A DNA stretch of 64,000 nt, taken from contig NZ_AJXW01000043.1 of NCBI RefSeq assembly GCF_000264375.1, positions 248,001 to 312,000 on the forward strand, read 5' to 3'. Every line of letters starts with the position of its first letter. Within the stretch, counting starts at the first letter, position 1. The position numbers and the translations under genes were made by a program. Shown piece by piece: positions 1 through 11,204 of the stretch. This DNA comes from Rhodanobacter thiooxydans LCS2. Lineage in GTDB: Bacteria > Pseudomonadota > Gammaproteobacteria > Xanthomonadales > Rhodanobacteraceae. Below the pieces are notes generated by a model, which was given only the letters and a program-made list of their open reading frames with translations, did not search any database and had not been told where the DNA came from.

Positions 1-25
1 AGCCGTCAACTGCCTGCGGCAACCG

Positions 26-793
26 TCAAAAGCGGATCAGCAGCACCAGCGCAATGCCCAGTGCCAGCACGGCGGCGGTGACGATCAGCCACCACACTTC
101 ACCGCTCGGGCCAGCCGATTCCTCGGGCAGGCGTGGCGGCAACGGTTCGGCCGCCACGATCTCCGGTTCCGGCTCCATGCCTGGTCCGTCGACCACGAAA
201 CGGTGCATCGCCACGCCGATCTGGTCACCGGGCTGCAGCGCCAGCTGCTGCACCGTCACGCCGTTGACCCTGAGCGGGTGGCGTTCGCTCGGGCGGGTGG
301 CCTGCAGCCACAGCTGGCCTTCCTCCCAGAAGATCCGCAGCGCCACGACGTCACCCTGCGGCAGTTCCAGCGGGCAATCGCCGTGCGGCCCGAACGTGAG
401 GCTGTCCCGCAGCGGCAACACCCGCCCCGACAGCGGACCGGCCACGGCGCGCAGCGCCACCGTGCAACGGCCCTGTTCGGGCACGTTCAGCGGCGGGCGG
501 CGGGCAGGATCTTCATCGGCTCGCAACAGCAGGCGGCAGTCGCCCACGCTGACCACGTCGCCGGCACGCAGCAAGGCCCGCTCGCGCACCGGTCGCGCAT
601 TGACGTAAATGCGGTCGGCCGACGGCAGCACCTGCAGCACCCAGCCGCGGCGATCCTGCTGGATGCGCAGGTGATGCGGCGCCGCCTGGTCGATGGCCAG
701 CACCAGGTCGTTGTCGGGGGCGCTGCCGATGCGCAGCTGTGCCGGCGCCCAATGGAAATCCTCACGGGCCGCATTGGGAAATTCGATACGCAT
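26..793 (-). CDS. FHA domain protein with C-terminal membrane anchor
   Basis: 255 aa protein. Residues about 20-95 read as a forkhead-associated domain (RIGSAPDNDLVL near the start, then a hydrophobic core pattern ending in GDVVSVGDCRLLL), which in this family binds phosphothreonine peptides. A second, more degenerate FHA-like stretch follows at about 115-205 (LTFGPHGDCPLELP to GDQIGVAMHRFVV). The last 23 residues (WWLIVTAAVLALGIALVLLI) form one membrane segment, so the protein is probably tail-anchored with the FHA part in the cytoplasm. It reads away from the downstream plus-strand genes. No kinase, phosphatase or secretion gene is visible beside it, so its partner is unknown. Confidence 0.75.
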   Translation of the reverse strand: MRIEFPNAAREDFHWAPAQLRIGSAPDNDLVLAIDQAAPHHLRIQQDRRGWVLQVLPSADRIYVNARPVRERALLRAGDVVSVGDCRLLLRADEDPARRPPLNVPEQGRCTVALRAVAGPLSGRVLPLRDSLTFGPHGDCPLELPQGDVVALRIFWEEGQLWLQATRPSERHPLRVNGVTVQQLALQPGDQIGVAMHRFVVDGPGMEPEPEIVAAEPLPPRLPEESAGPSGEVWWLIVTAAVLALGIALVLLIRF

Positions 794-874
794 GGATCAA
801 CCGGTCGATGGACCGCGAGACTCTAGCATGCAGTCGTGTGGCATTAAGATGGAGCTTTCGACCCGGAATCCGCC

Positions 875-1150
875 ATGCCCAAGATCGACATCCGCCGCCC
901 GCACCAGTTGCCGCTCGCCGAGGCCCGTGCCGTGGTCGACCAGGTCGCCGCGCGCATGCGCGAGAAATTCGGCATGGAGGGCCGCTGGCAGGACGACACC
1001 CTGCTGTTTTCCCGGCCCGGCGTCAGCGGCTCGATCGCCGTGGGCAGCGACACGATCCAGGTCAGGGCCGAGCTGGGCCTGCTGCTGGCGCCGCTGAAGG
1101 GCGTGGTCGAGCAGGAGATCCGGCGCAAGCTGGACGAGCATTTCGCCTGA
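875..1150 (+). CDS. polyhydroxyalkanoic acid system family protein
   Basis: 91 aa, small basic cytoplasmic protein starting MPKIDIRRPHQL. Its size and pattern (LAEARAVVDQVAARMREKFG, then a short beta-rich middle with GVSGSIAVGSDTIQVRAELG, then a helix ending EEIRRKLDEHF-like) match the PHA granule-associated family (TIGR02610 type). These proteins are found widely in Xanthomonadales, with or without PHA synthase genes. The start ATG lies behind GGAATCCGCC. It is a single gene upstream of infA. The family call comes from recognition of the pattern; a role in PHA granules is inference. Confidence 0.65.
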   Translation: MPKIDIRRPHQLPLAEARAVVDQVAARMREKFGMEGRWQDDTLLFSRPGVSGSIAVGSDTIQVRAELGLLLAPLKGVVEQEIRRKLDEHFA

Positions 1151-1182
1151 TTCGGGCCGGCACGGATCGGCGTTGATGATTC

Positions 1183-1211
1183 TTTAACCACGCACTCATC
1201 CGTGGCATAAT
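1183..1211 (+). promoter_or_regulatory. candidate sigma-70 promoter of infA
   Basis: A TTTAAC hexamer (1183-1188) and a CATAAT hexamer (1206-1211) are separated by 17 bases. They sit about 50 bases before the infA start in an AT-richer patch of an otherwise GC-rich gap. The -10 is five of six to consensus and the -35 is weak. Confidence 0.45.
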
Positions 1212-1257
1212 CGACGGCTTACGCAGCCATGACGGCTGTGCGCGACCCCCGGAACAC

Positions 1258-1476
1258 ATGGCCAAAGACGACGTCATCGAAATGGAAGGCACGGTCCAGG
1301 AGACCCTGCCGAACACCATGTTTCGTGTGCAGTTGGAGAACGGGCACGTCATCGTCGCCCACATCTCCGGCCGCATGCGCAAGCACTACATCCGCATCCT
1401 TACCGGCGACAAGGTCAAGATTGAAATGACCCCGTACGACCTGAGCAAGGGACGCATCACCTACCGCATGAAGTAA
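1258..1476 (+). CDS. infA: translation initiation factor IF-1
   Basis: 72 aa, the exact usual length of IF-1. It is a single S1/OB-fold protein that occupies the ribosomal A site during initiation with IF-2 and IF-3. The sequence is close to textbook: [44 protein letters not shown] and GDKV. It stands alone with its own promoter upstream and a strong hairpin downstream. Its position facing clpA is common in gammaproteobacteria, where infA lies close to clpA-clpS. Confidence 0.98.
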   Translation: MAKDDVIEMEGTVQETLPNTMFRVQLENGHVIVAHISGRMRKHYIRILTGDKVKIEMTPYDLSKGRITYRMK

Positions 1477-1545
1477 GCGCGGCTGCGCCGGGCGGCCACG
1501 CCCGTACGCGGCGCCGCGCTCGCGGTGTGGGGTGTCGGGCACGAC

Positions 1546-1575
1546 AAAGGCGGCGCCATGCGCCGCCTTTGCTTT
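1546..1575 (+). terminator. intrinsic terminator after infA
   Basis: A perfect 10-bp stem, AAAGGCGGCG (1546-1555) with CGCCGCCTTT (1561-1570), has a 5-base loop and is followed by GCTTT. It lies between the converging infA and clpA genes and may serve both, though the T-rich side favours infA. Confidence 0.7.
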
Positions 1576-1589
1576 GCCCCTCGTCCAGC

Positions 1590-3860
<2,271 letters not shown>

Positions 3861-3926
3861 TCGGATCATCTCCGCTTGCAATGTTGAGCGGCCTTCAGCG
3901 CCGCGATGAGCACAAAATGGGGTCGC

Positions 3927-4253
3927 TCAAAGCTTTTCCATAGTGCACAGCAACGGGTGCTGATGGGAACGTGAATATTCGTTGACGTGGGTTACCTTGG
4001 TTTCGGCCACTTCGCGGGTAAATACACCGCAGACGCCGCGTCCGCGGGTGTGGACGTGCAGCATCACCTGCACCGCCTGTTCCTGATCCAGGTTGAAGAA
4101 GGTTCGCAGCACCTCGACCACGAAGTCCATCGGGGTGAAGTCGTCGTTCAGCAGCAGCACCTGGAACAGCGGAGGTCGCGCTACCTCGGGCTTGGCGGTT
4201 TCCAGCGCCAGGCCGCGGCCGCTGTCTTGCTCGTTGTCGGGTTGATGGGCCAT
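3927..4253 (-). CDS. clpS: ATP-dependent Clp protease adaptor ClpS
   Basis: 108 aa from MAHQPDNEQ. ClpS binds N-terminal destabilising residues and hands the substrates to ClpA. The core is highly conserved: [20 protein letters not shown], the [22 protein letters not shown] block and [11 protein letters not shown]. The unstructured N-terminal tail of about 30 residues that regulates ClpA is present. A start four codons upstream (MPEN, 4265) is possible. The shorter start is preferred because a TATACT -10 element would place the transcript start only about 10 bases before the longer one. It lies 66 bases upstream of clpA in the same direction. Confidence 0.95.
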   Translation of the reverse strand: MAHQPDNEQDSGRGLALETAKPEVARPPLFQVLLLNDDFTPMDFVVEVLRTFFNLDQEQAVQVMLHVHTRGRGVCGVFTREVAETKVTHVNEYSRSHQHPLLCTMEKL

Positions 4254-4281
4254 GTTTTCCGGCATCGTGTTTCTGGCTGGG

Positions 4282-4287
4282 AGTATA
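4282..4287 (-). promoter_or_regulatory. candidate -10 element of clpS
   Basis: TATACT on the minus strand lies about 30 bases before the preferred clpS start. No good -35 is visible at the right distance, so only the -10 is called. Confidence 0.4.
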
Positions 4288-4370
4288 CGCTGCGACGGTG
4301 CATCCACCTGTCGCGGTGCGATGGCAGAGGTGATGGCACAATGACGCTTTTTCCAGCCCCGTGTTCCTGC

Positions 4371-4856
4371 ATGTCCACAGCCTCCACCCCTGCCGAAGTC
4401 TGGCGCCCGCACGTCACCGTCGCCTGCGTAGTGGCCGACGGCGGGCGGTTCCTGATGGTCGAGGAAGAGGTCAACGGCCGACCTGCCTGGAACCAGCCGG
4501 CCGGCCATCTGGAAGACGGCGAAAGCCTCGCCGCGGCGGCTCTGCGCGAGACGCTGGAGGAAACCGGCTGGACGGTACAACTGCAGCACCTGATTGGCGT
4601 GCACCAGTGGCGCAGCACCGAGCACGGCGACGCAGTGGTCCGCTTCAGCTTTGCCGCGCGTGCGCTCAGCCACGACCCGCAGCGCGCGCTGGATACCGAC
4701 ATCCGCCGCGCCGTATGGCTGACCCGGACCGAGATCGCCGCCTTGGGCGAGCGCCTGCGCAGCCCGACGATCCTGCAGAGCATCGACCTGTGGCTGGGCG
4801 GCCAGCGGCTGCCGCTGGAAGTGCTGAGCCACCTGCCCGGAGGCGGCAAGCCGTGA
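4371..4856 (+). CDS. nudJ: Nudix hydrolase, NudJ-like
   Basis: 161 aa. The complete Nudix box lies at residues 45-67 ([20 protein letters not shown] then TGW), with G45, E51, R59, E60, E63, E64 and G66 in place. Such enzymes cleave nucleoside di- or triphosphates linked to another moiety. NudJ hydrolyses thiamine-pyrimidine and nucleoside pyrophosphates and lies beside mnmA in many gammaproteobacteria, as here. The chosen ATG begins [11 protein letters not shown]; another in-frame ATG at 4341 would add ten residues. The stop overlaps the GTG start of mnmA, which implies translational coupling. Substrate is inferred from synteny only. Confidence 0.85.
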   Translation: MSTASTPAEVWRPHVTVACVVADGGRFLMVEEEVNGRPAWNQPAGHLEDGESLAAAALRETLEETGWTVQLQHLIGVHQWRSTEHGDAVVRFSFAARALSHDPQRALDTDIRRAVWLTRTEIAALGERLRSPTILQSIDLWLGGQRLPLEVLSHLPGGGKP

Positions 4857-6001
4857 GGGTGATGCTGGGCATCTCCGGCGGCGTCGACTCCTCGGTGGCG
4901 GCGCTGCTGCTGCAAGAGGCCGGCTACCAGGTCGAAGGCCTGTTCATGCAGAACTGGGAGGAGGACGAGCGCAGCGGCCCCTGCACCACCGACGCCGACC
5001 GCAAGGACGCCGTGGCGGTGTGCGGCCGACTCGGCATCCCGTTCCACGCACGCAATTTCGCCGCGGAATACTGGGACGGCGTGTTCGAGCACTTCCTTGC
5101 CGAATACCGCACCGGACGCACGCCGAACCCCGATGTGCTGTGCAACCGTGAGATCAAGTTCAAGACCTTCCTGGACGAGGCCCGCGCGCTCGGCGCCGAG
5201 AAGATCGCCACCGGCCACTACGCCCGCGTCGACTGCAAGGACGGCCGCTACCGGTTGCTGCGCGCAGTGGACACGGCCAAGGACCAGAGCTATTTCCTGC
5301 ACGCGCTGGGCCAGCAGCAGCTGGCCGCCACGCTGTTCCCGCTGGGCGGGATGGAGAAGCCCCGCGTGCGCGAGATGGCCCGCGCGGCGGGGCTGCCCAC
5401 CCACGCGAAGAAGGACTCGACCGGCATCTGCTTCATCGGCGAACGCGATTTCCGCGGCTTCCTGGCCCATTACATTCCCGCCCGCCCGGGCGAGATGCGC
5501 ACGCCTGCCGGCGAACTGGTCGGCGAACACCAGGGTGTCATGTACTACACGCTGGGCCAGCGCAACGGGCTGGGCATCGGCGGCCGCCACGGTGCCGGCG
5601 GCGAGGCGTGGTACGTGGTCGGCAAGGACGTGGCGGCGAACGTGCTGTACGTGGCCCAGGGCGGCGAGAACCGCTGGTTGTATTCGCGCCGGCTGCGCTC
5701 GGAGCTGCCCAGCTGGATCGACGGCATCGCGCCGGCCACCCGTTTCCGCTGCACCGCGTGCACCCGCTACCGCCAGGCCGACCAGGCCTGCGAGGTCGAG
5801 GTGACCGACGATGGACTTGAGGTACGCTTCGACCAACCCCAGCGTGCCGTCACCCCCGGGCAATCGGTGGTCCTCTACGATGGCGAGGTCTGCCTCGGCG
5901 GCGCGGTGATCGCCGCCACCGACGCGCCCTACGGCGGCCTGCTGCCTCCATTCCAGTCCTCCCCCACGCATCCCGCAGGAGAACCGCAAGCTCGTGTTTG
6001 A
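4853..6001 (+). CDS. mnmA: tRNA-specific 2-thiouridylase MnmA
   Basis: 382 aa. MnmA adds sulfur to U34 of tRNA-Lys, -Glu and -Gln, taking it from the Tus relay. The PP-loop ATP motif SGGVDSS is at residues 8-14. The two catalytic cysteines are present as C97 ([10 protein letters not shown]) and C193 ([12 protein letters not shown]). The start is a GTG at 4853, four bases before the end of the Nudix gene, with GGAGG nine bases upstream; the track-style longer reading is out of frame with any homology. The last eight bases overlap hflD. The Nudix-mnmA-hflD trio looks like one transcript. Confidence 0.96.
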   Translation: MRVMLGISGGVDSSVAALLLQEAGYQVEGLFMQNWEEDERSGPCTTDADRKDAVAVCGRLGIPFHARNFAAEYWDGVFEHFLAEYRTGRTPNPDVLCNREIKFKTFLDEARALGAEKIATGHYARVDCKDGRYRLLRAVDTAKDQSYFLHALGQQQLAATLFPLGGMEKPRVREMARAAGLPTHAKKDSTGICFIGERDFRGFLAHYIPARPGEMRTPAGELVGEHQGVMYYTLGQRNGLGIGGRHGAGGEAWYVVGKDVAANVLYVAQGGENRWLYSRRLRSELPSWIDGIAPATRFRCTACTRYRQADQACEVEVTDDGLEVRFDQPQRAVTPGQSVVLYDGEVCLGGAVIAATDAPYGGLLPPFQSSPTHPAGEPQARV

Positions 6002-6635
6002 AACTTTTTCCATGACCGAAGAGCGCGTGCTCGCCCTCGCCGGCCTGTTCCAGGCCTGTGCACTGGCGCAGCAGCTGGCCAACGAGGGGCGCTGCGACGA
6101 GGCCGCGATGGAGGCCAGCGTGGCCAGCGTGTTCCGCATCGACGCGCCTTCGGTGGTCGGCGTGTACGGCAACATCTCGAACGTGCGGCTTGGCCTGCGC
6201 ACGCTGATCGCGCAACTGGACGAAAGCTCCCCGGACATGTCGGTGACGCGCATGACGGTGACCGTGATGCGGCTGGAGCGCAGCCTGTCATCGCGTGCGG
6301 ACCTGCTGGAGAAACTGCAGCAGGGGATCATCGCCGCCCAGCGGCAGGTCGAGCATTTCGGCCAGGATTCCAGCCAGGTCAACAGCCGGCTGGCCGAGGT
6401 CTACGCGTCGACCCTGTCGATCCTCAAGCCGCGCGTGATGGTCAGTGGCAATCCGCAACAATTGCAGCAGACTGCCGTGGTGGAAAAGGTGCGCACGAAC
6501 CTGCTCGCCGCCGTGCGCTCGGCGGTGCTGTGGCGGCAACTCGGCGGGCGCCAGTGGCAGCTGCTGCTGTACCGGCGGCAATGCAGCATGCTGGCCCGCG
6601 GCCTGCTGACCGGGGCCACGCTGGACCATCGCTGA
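5994..6635 (+). CDS. hflD: HflD-like protein (high frequency lysogenization regulator family)
   Basis: 213 aa from a GTG overlapping mnmA by eight bases; an ATG six codons in ([11 protein letters not shown]) is the alternative. HflD is a peripheral membrane protein that in E. coli binds phage lambda CII and affects lysogenisation; its normal cellular role is not settled. The sequence is helical with the typical start ([20 protein letters not shown]) and an LRTLIAQL segment. Co-location with mnmA is conserved in gammaproteobacteria. A hairpin terminator follows 28 bases downstream. Confidence 0.9.
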   Translation: MFETFSMTEERVLALAGLFQACALAQQLANEGRCDEAAMEASVASVFRIDAPSVVGVYGNISNVRLGLRTLIAQLDESSPDMSVTRMTVTVMRLERSLSSRADLLEKLQQGIIAAQRQVEHFGQDSSQVNSRLAEVYASTLSILKPRVMVSGNPQQLQQTAVVEKVRTNLLAAVRSAVLWRQLGGRQWQLLLYRRQCSMLARGLLTGATLDHR

Positions 6636-6663
6636 CGACGGCCCGCCCGACGACGGAAAAGCA

Positions 6664-6692
6664 AACGGCGGGCTGATGCCCGCCGTTTTCCT
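6664..6692 (+). terminator. intrinsic terminator after hflD
   Basis: A 10-bp perfect stem, AACGGCGGGC (6664-6673) with GCCCGCCGTT (6678-6687), has a TGAT loop followed by TTCCTT. It ends the Nudix-mnmA-hflD unit and also separates it from the converging porin gene. Confidence 0.7.
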
Positions 6693-6779
6693 TCCCTGGG
6701 TGGAACTCCCTTGCGATAGTCCGTCTGTCACTCAACCCGTGCAGGCAGCATGTCGCCCGCACGTGTCAGTGGCATGGCA

Positions 6780-8036
6780 TCAGAATGACACTTCGCCGAA
6801 CACGCCGACCTCGTTGGTCTTGGTGTTCTGCACGTGCGGCGGCACCGGGGTGGTGACCGACTTCTCGACCTTGCCGTGCTTCCACACGCCAGCCAGCTTG
6901 AAGCCCTTGGTCACCTGGTACTCGACGCCGGCGTTGTAGTAGACGTCCTTGTTGGCGCTGTCCAGCGTCTTGCTGAGCTTGGCATTGTCGTAGCGGGCGA
7001 AGATGTTCACGTTGTCCGCCACCGCCACGCTGCCCCAGAGTGAGTAGCCGTCGGCCTTGTCGGAAGACAGGGTGCGAACGTTGTTCCAGTTCTTCGCGGT
7101 GAAGTATTCGGCACCCACGCGGAACGCCTTGCTGGCATAGGCCACCATGAAGTCGCCGCGCGAGGCGGTATGCAGCGCGTCGATGTTCTCGGTCTCCTGG
7201 CCGCGATTGCCGCTGTAGCCGCCCACCGCCACCACCATGTTCTCGAACGGCACGAAGCCTACGCGGCCTTCGAAGTCCACGCCCTTGCTGCGGCCGGGGT
7301 TCTTGTAGCCGTTGCCGTTGACCACCGACACCGCGTAGTTGAGCGACTTGCTGGCGCCGATGTCGCCGCCCAGGTGCAGGCCCCAGTCAGCCGAGTTGCC
7401 GTACTTCAGGCGGTCGGTAATGGTGTTTTCGACGTAGCGGAAGCCGTAGTACTTCTCGGCGAACGGGATCCACGGCATGTCCGCCGAACCGACGCGGAAC
7501 ACCGCAGCGTCGTCGAACTTGCCCTGCACGTAGGCCTTCTTGACGAACACGCTGGTCTGGCCATCGTTGCTGACATAGTTGAAGTCGGTGGTCAGGTTGG
7601 CCGACCAGATGTCGTTGAACTTGTGGTCGACGCCGAGGTAGAAGCGCTTCACGTCCAGGCCGAAGCCGGACTTGTCGCTCTTGCCCTTGTCGCTGTTCTT
7701 GTCGTCGATGCTGGTGAAGTCGAAGAACATCTTGCCCGACAGCGTGGTGTTGTTGATCGCCTTCGACAGCGCGGCGAGCTTCTTGTCGCTGGCCGCCGTC
7801 ACATTGGTGGCCTTCTCCACCGCCTGGCCGGTGCTGACGTTGATCTCGGACTGGGCGTCGGTGCGCTGTTCCAGTTCGTCCACCTTGGCCTGCAGCGCGG
7901 CCAGTTGTGCCTTCAGCTGTTCGATCTCGCCATTGTTGGCGGCGGCCGTCCTGCTCTGCGCCGGCGCCGCGGAAGCTGCAACGCTGGTGAGACCCAGGCC
8001 GGCGGCAATCGCCACCGCAATCAGTTTGGAACGCAT
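6780..8036 (-). CDS. outer-membrane porin, Porin_O_P (phosphate-selective) type
   Basis: 418 aa. A signal peptide (MRSKLIAVAIAAGLGLTSVA to about residue 23) is followed by a short coiled coil (GEIEQLKAQLAALQAKVDEL) and then a beta-barrel with alternating aromatic strands. The protein ends in Phe (FGEVSF), as outer-membrane barrels do. The coiled coil plus barrel is the OprO/OprP-like layout, a trimeric channel for phosphate or polyphosphate. A PHO-box-like repeat lies upstream and the pst genes lie next door, which supports a role in phosphate uptake across the outer membrane. The anion-selective lysines cannot be confirmed by eye. Confidence 0.85.
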   Translation of the reverse strand: MRSKLIAVAIAAGLGLTSVAASAAPAQSRTAAANNGEIEQLKAQLAALQAKVDELEQRTDAQSEINVSTGQAVEKATNVTAASDKKLAALSKAINNTTLSGKMFFDFTSIDDKNSDKGKSDKSGFGLDVKRFYLGVDHKFNDIWSANLTTDFNYVSNDGQTSVFVKKAYVQGKFDDAAVFRVGSADMPWIPFAEKYYGFRYVENTITDRLKYGNSADWGLHLGGDIGASKSLNYAVSVVNGNGYKNPGRSKGVDFEGRVGFVPFENMVVAVGGYSGNRGQETENIDALHTASRGDFMVAYASKAFRVGAEYFTAKNWNNVRTLSSDKADGYSLWGSVAVADNVNIFARYDNAKLSKTLDSANKDVYYNAGVEYQVTKGFKLAGVWKHGKVEKSVTTPVPPHVQNTKTNEVGVFGEVSF

Positions 8037-8125
8037 GTGATTCTCCGCAAGTGGGTGGAAAGCATCTCGATCGCCCCCTCGATCCGATGGCTGGCTAGCG
8101 ATTGGTTAACAAGTCTGACCGGGGA

Positions 8126-8167
8126 ATTTTACGGTTGGGTGCAGCTTTGATGACAAATCAAAGACAG
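8126..8167 (-). promoter_or_regulatory. PHO-box-like promoter of the porin gene
   Basis: Read on the minus strand, CTGTCTT (8161-8167) and TTGTCAT (8150-8156) are separated by four bases, the 11-base spacing of PhoB half-sites. A TAAAAT hexamer (8126-8131) follows 18 bases further on as a possible -10. The repeats match the CTGTCAT consensus at six of seven positions each. Confidence 0.65.
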
Positions 8168-8230
8168 CGCCACGACACCGGAGGAAAGTGCGCATCTCGT
8201 GCCGCATGATGCGGCTGATATGCTTTGTAG

Positions 8231-8893
8231 ATGGATATTCCCAGCAACAACATTACCGCACCGCGCATGGCTGAACGGTTTCGCGGTTTCCTGCCGGTGG
8301 TGATTGACGTGGAAACCGGCGGCTTCGATGCCGAGCATGACGCCCTGCTGGAGATCGCCGCGGTGCCATTGACCATGGACGAAGGTGGCTACCTGCGGTC
8401 GCAACCCACCGTATCCACGCACGTGGAGCCGTTTCCAGGCGCCAATCTGGACCCGCGTTCGCTGGAGATCACCGGCATCGACCCGACCAACCCGCTGCGC
8501 GGGGCGCTGGCCGAGAGGCAGGCGCTGGACCATATCTTCCATGTGGTGCGCGAGGCGGTGCGCGCGGCCGGCTGCCAGCGGGCGATCCTGGTCGGCCACA
8601 ACGCTGCGTTCGACCTCGGCTTCCTGAACCAGGCGGTGCGTCGTTGCGGCCACAAGCGCAACCCGTTCCACCCGTTCAGCTGCTTCGATACGGTCAGCCT
8701 CGGCGGCCTCGCCTACGGCCAGACCGTGCTGAGCAAGGCGGTGCTGGCCGCCGGCCACGCGTTCGACAGCCGCGAGGCACACTCGGCGGTGTATGACGCC
8801 GAGCGCACCGCCGAACTGTTCTGCAGCGTGGTCAACCGCTGGCGCCAGCTGGAACTGTTCGAGCAGGCCCGCAGCGGCCTCGACGCCGCCTGA
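8231..8893 (+). CDS. rnt: ribonuclease T
   Basis: 220 aa. RNase T is a DEDDh 3'-5' exoribonuclease, active as a dimer, that trims tRNA CCA ends and matures 5S and 23S rRNA. Exo motif I is [11 protein letters not shown] (D26, E28), exo II is the [11 protein letters not shown] block, and exo III is [14 protein letters not shown] with its His and Asp. Length and sequence fit well (E. coli 215 aa). An internal ATG at 8267 (MAERFRGF) is an alternative start. It sits between the two Pho-type promoters but has no sign of Pho control. Confidence 0.95.
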   Translation: MDIPSNNITAPRMAERFRGFLPVVIDVETGGFDAEHDALLEIAAVPLTMDEGGYLRSQPTVSTHVEPFPGANLDPRSLEITGIDPTNPLRGALAERQALDHIFHVVREAVRAAGCQRAILVGHNAAFDLGFLNQAVRRCGHKRNPFHPFSCFDTVSLGGLAYGQTVLSKAVLAAGHAFDSREAHSAVYDAERTAELFCSVVNRWRQLELFEQARSGLDAA

Positions 8894-8982
8894 TCCGTCG
8901 CGCCGGCGCGCTACCGCTGGCGGCGGCCGTCGTGCGCCGCCGGATGCCAGACCCGGCTCGCATGAAACGGCCATGTGACAGT

Positions 8983-9016
8983 CTGTCATATGCCTGCAAC
9001 ATTCATTTCATCCAAT
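8983..9016 (+). promoter_or_regulatory. PHO box and promoter of pstS
   Basis: CTGTCAT (8983-8989) is a perfect PhoB half-site, followed exactly 11 bases later by CTGCAAC (8994-9000) and again by ATTTCAT (9005-9011). TCCAAT (9011-9016) lies at the usual distance after the second repeat for a Pho -10. PhoB binding to such direct repeats replaces a -35 element. Confidence 0.7.
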
Positions 9017-9075
9017 GGCAACACGAAAAGCCTGAAATGGTGGGGTCGCATCCGACTTCCCTCAAAGGAGCTACC

Positions 9076-10110
9076 GTGTTGACCATCAACAAAACCCCGC
9101 TTCGCTTCGCTGCCGTGGCCGCGCTTGCCGTGGCCTCGACCTTCGGCGCAGCCGCGCACGCCACCGACATCACCGGCGCCGGCTCCAGCTTCGTCTACCC
9201 GGTCATGTCCAAGTGGTCGGCGGCGTACGCCGAGAAGACCGGCAACCACCTGAACTACCAGTCGGTCGGTTCCGGTGCCGGCATCGCGCAGATCAAGGAA
9301 GGCACCATCGACTTCGGCGCCTCCGACGCGCCGATGAAGACCGAAGACCTGCAGAAGTACGGCCTCGGCCAGTTTCCGCTGGTGGTCGGCGGCATCGTTC
9401 CGGTCGTCAACATCTCCGGCGTGAAGCCGGGCCAGATCAAGCTGGACGGTACCACCCTCGCCGACATCTTCCTGGGCAAGATCACCAACTGGAACGACCC
9501 GAAGATCGCCGCGTTGAACGCCGGCCTCAGCCTGCCGGCCGGCAAGATCACCGTGGTGCATCGCTCGGACGGCTCGGGCACCTCGTTCAACTTCACCAAC
9601 TACCTGTCCAAGGTCAGCCCGGAATGGGCCAGCAAGGTGAAGTTCGGCACCGCCGTGGAATGGCCGACCGGCGTGGGCGGCAAGGGCAATGAAGGTGTGT
9701 CGCAGTACGTGCGTCAGATCAAGGGCTCGATCGGCTACGTCGAATACGCCTACGCGGTGAAGAACAAGATCAGCTGGGTCGACCTGAAGAACTCCACTGG
9801 CAACGTCGTCTCGCCGAACGCCGCCAGCTTCGCGGCGGCCGCAGCGACAGCCGACTGGGCCAGCGCCAAGGACTTCAACCTGATCATGACCAACGCCCCG
9901 GGCGAGCAGGCGTGGCCGATCGCGGCCACGGTCTGGATGATCATGTACAAGCACCCGAAGAATGCGACCAACACCAAGGTGGCGTTCGACTTCTTCAAGT
10001 CCGCCCTGGAGCACGGCCAGCAGGCTGCCAGCGAACTGGATTACGTGCCGCTGCCGGCGTCGCTGGTCAGCCAGATCGAGGCGTACTGGGCGTCCGAGTT
10101 CAAGCATTGA
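9076..10110 (+). CDS. pstS: phosphate ABC transporter substrate-binding protein PstS
   Basis: 344 aa. It is the periplasmic phosphate-binding protein of the high-affinity Pst importer. The signal peptide covers residues 1-29 (LRFAAVAALAVASTFGAAAHA), and the mature protein starts TDITGAGSSFVYPVMSKW, the family hallmark. Phosphate-contact motifs DFGASDAPMK and HRSDGSGTSFNF are present. The start is GTG at 9076, five bases after AAAGGAG; TTG at 9079 is nearly as good. The first gene of pstSCAB, it is followed by a strong hairpin that would make its transcript more abundant than the rest. Confidence 0.97.
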   Translation: MLTINKTPLRFAAVAALAVASTFGAAAHATDITGAGSSFVYPVMSKWSAAYAEKTGNHLNYQSVGSGAGIAQIKEGTIDFGASDAPMKTEDLQKYGLGQFPLVVGGIVPVVNISGVKPGQIKLDGTTLADIFLGKITNWNDPKIAALNAGLSLPAGKITVVHRSDGSGTSFNFTNYLSKVSPEWASKVKFGTAVEWPTGVGGKGNEGVSQYVRQIKGSIGYVEYAYAVKNKISWVDLKNSTGNVVSPNAASFAAAAATADWASAKDFNLIMTNAPGEQAWPIAATVWMIMYKHPKNATNTKVAFDFFKSALEHGQQAASELDYVPLPASLVSQIEAYWASEFKH

Positions 10111-10123
10111 TGCAGTAAAAAGG

Positions 10124-10165
10124 AATCCCCCGCCGATCCTGTCGGCGGGGGATTTCGATTTTTCA
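10124..10165 (+). terminator. attenuating terminator between pstS and pstC
   Basis: A perfect 13-bp stem, AATCCCCCGCCGA (10124-10136) with its complement (10142-10154), has a 5-base loop and a T-rich tail (TTCGATTTTT). It lies inside the 74-base pstS-pstC gap, so it probably lets only part of the transcripts continue into pstC. Confidence 0.8.
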
Positions 10166-10184
10166 TCCGCACTACTGGATTCTC

Positions 10185-11204
10185 ATGCCAGCAACCGAAA
10201 CGGCCATCTCGGCTACCGACATCCTGGAACAGCGCAGCCGTCGCGATGCCCGCCACGAGCGGCTGTTCCGCTGGCTGTTGAAGGGCTGTGCGCTGCTGGT
10301 GCTGGCGTCCCTGCTCGGCGCCGCCGGCGCCACGCTGTGGGGTGGCCGCGACGCGTTCAGCGCGTTCGGCTGGCACTTCCTGGTCAGCTCGGAGTGGGAT
10401 CCGGGCAATGAAGTCTACGGCGCGCTGGTGCCGGTCTACGGCACGGTCGTCACCTCGTTCATCGCGCTGCTGATCGCGGTGCCGATCAGCTTCGGCATAG
10501 CGGTCTATCTTTCCGAGGTCGCGCCGACCTGGCTGCGCACGCCGATCGCCTCGGCGATCGAACTGCTGGCCGGCATTCCCTCGATCATCTACGGCATGTG
10601 GGGCCTGTTCGTCTTCGCCCCGTTCTTCGCCGACCACATCAAGCCGTGGCTGACCAGCAACCTCGGCAACAAGCCCGACGACGGCAAGCTGTCATGGGTA
10701 GCCGAGCACGTGCCGTTCGTCGGCAAGCTGTTCGGCAGCGACTACCCGTTCGGCGCCAGCATTCTGGTGGCCGGCATCGTGCTGGCGATCATGGTCATCC
10801 CGTTCATCTCCTCGGTGATGCGTGAGGTGTTCCAGACCGTGCCGACACGATTGAAGGAGTCGGCCTATGCGCTTGGCTCCAGCACCTGGGAAGTATCGTG
10901 GGACATCGTGCTGCCATATACCCGCTCGGCGGTGATCGGCGGCATCTTCCTCGGCCTCGGCCGCGCGCTGGGCGAGACCATGGCGGTGACCTTCGTGCTC
11001 GGCAATGCGATGCACCTGTCGGCGTCGCTGCTCGATCCTGGCGCCTCGATCGCCTCGACCATCGCCAACCAGTTCAGCGAGGCGGTCGGCTTGCAGAAGT
11101 CCGCGCTGATGGCGCTGGCCTTCCTGCTGTTCGTGGTCACCTTCATCGTGTTGCTGATTGCGCGGCTGATGCTGCGCCGGCTGGCCAGCAAGGAGGGACG
11201 CTGA
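10185..11204 (+). CDS. pstC: phosphate ABC transporter permease PstC
   Basis: 339 aa inner-membrane permease with about six membrane segments; with PstA it forms the phosphate channel. Family signs include YGTVVTSFIALLIAVPISFG, the LAGIPSIIYGMWGLF segment and the EAA-type cytoplasmic loop (LKESAYALGSSTWEVSWDIV). A hydrophilic insert between two segments (ITSNLGNKPDDG region, about residues 155-180) is longer than in E. coli, as is usual in Xanthomonadales. Its stop overlaps the pstA start by one base. Confidence 0.95.
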   Translation: MPATETAISATDILEQRSRRDARHERLFRWLLKGCALLVLASLLGAAGATLWGGRDAFSAFGWHFLVSSEWDPGNEVYGALVPVYGTVVTSFIALLIAVPISFGIAVYLSEVAPTWLRTPIASAIELLAGIPSIIYGMWGLFVFAPFFADHIKPWLTSNLGNKPDDGKLSWVAEHVPFVGKLFGSDYPFGASILVAGIVLAIMVIPFISSVMREVFQTVPTRLKESAYALGSSTWEVSWDIVLPYTRSAVIGGIFLGLGRALGETMAVTFVLGNAMHLSASLLDPGASIASTIANQFSEAVGLQKSALMALAFLLFVVTFIVLLIARLMLRRLASKEGR

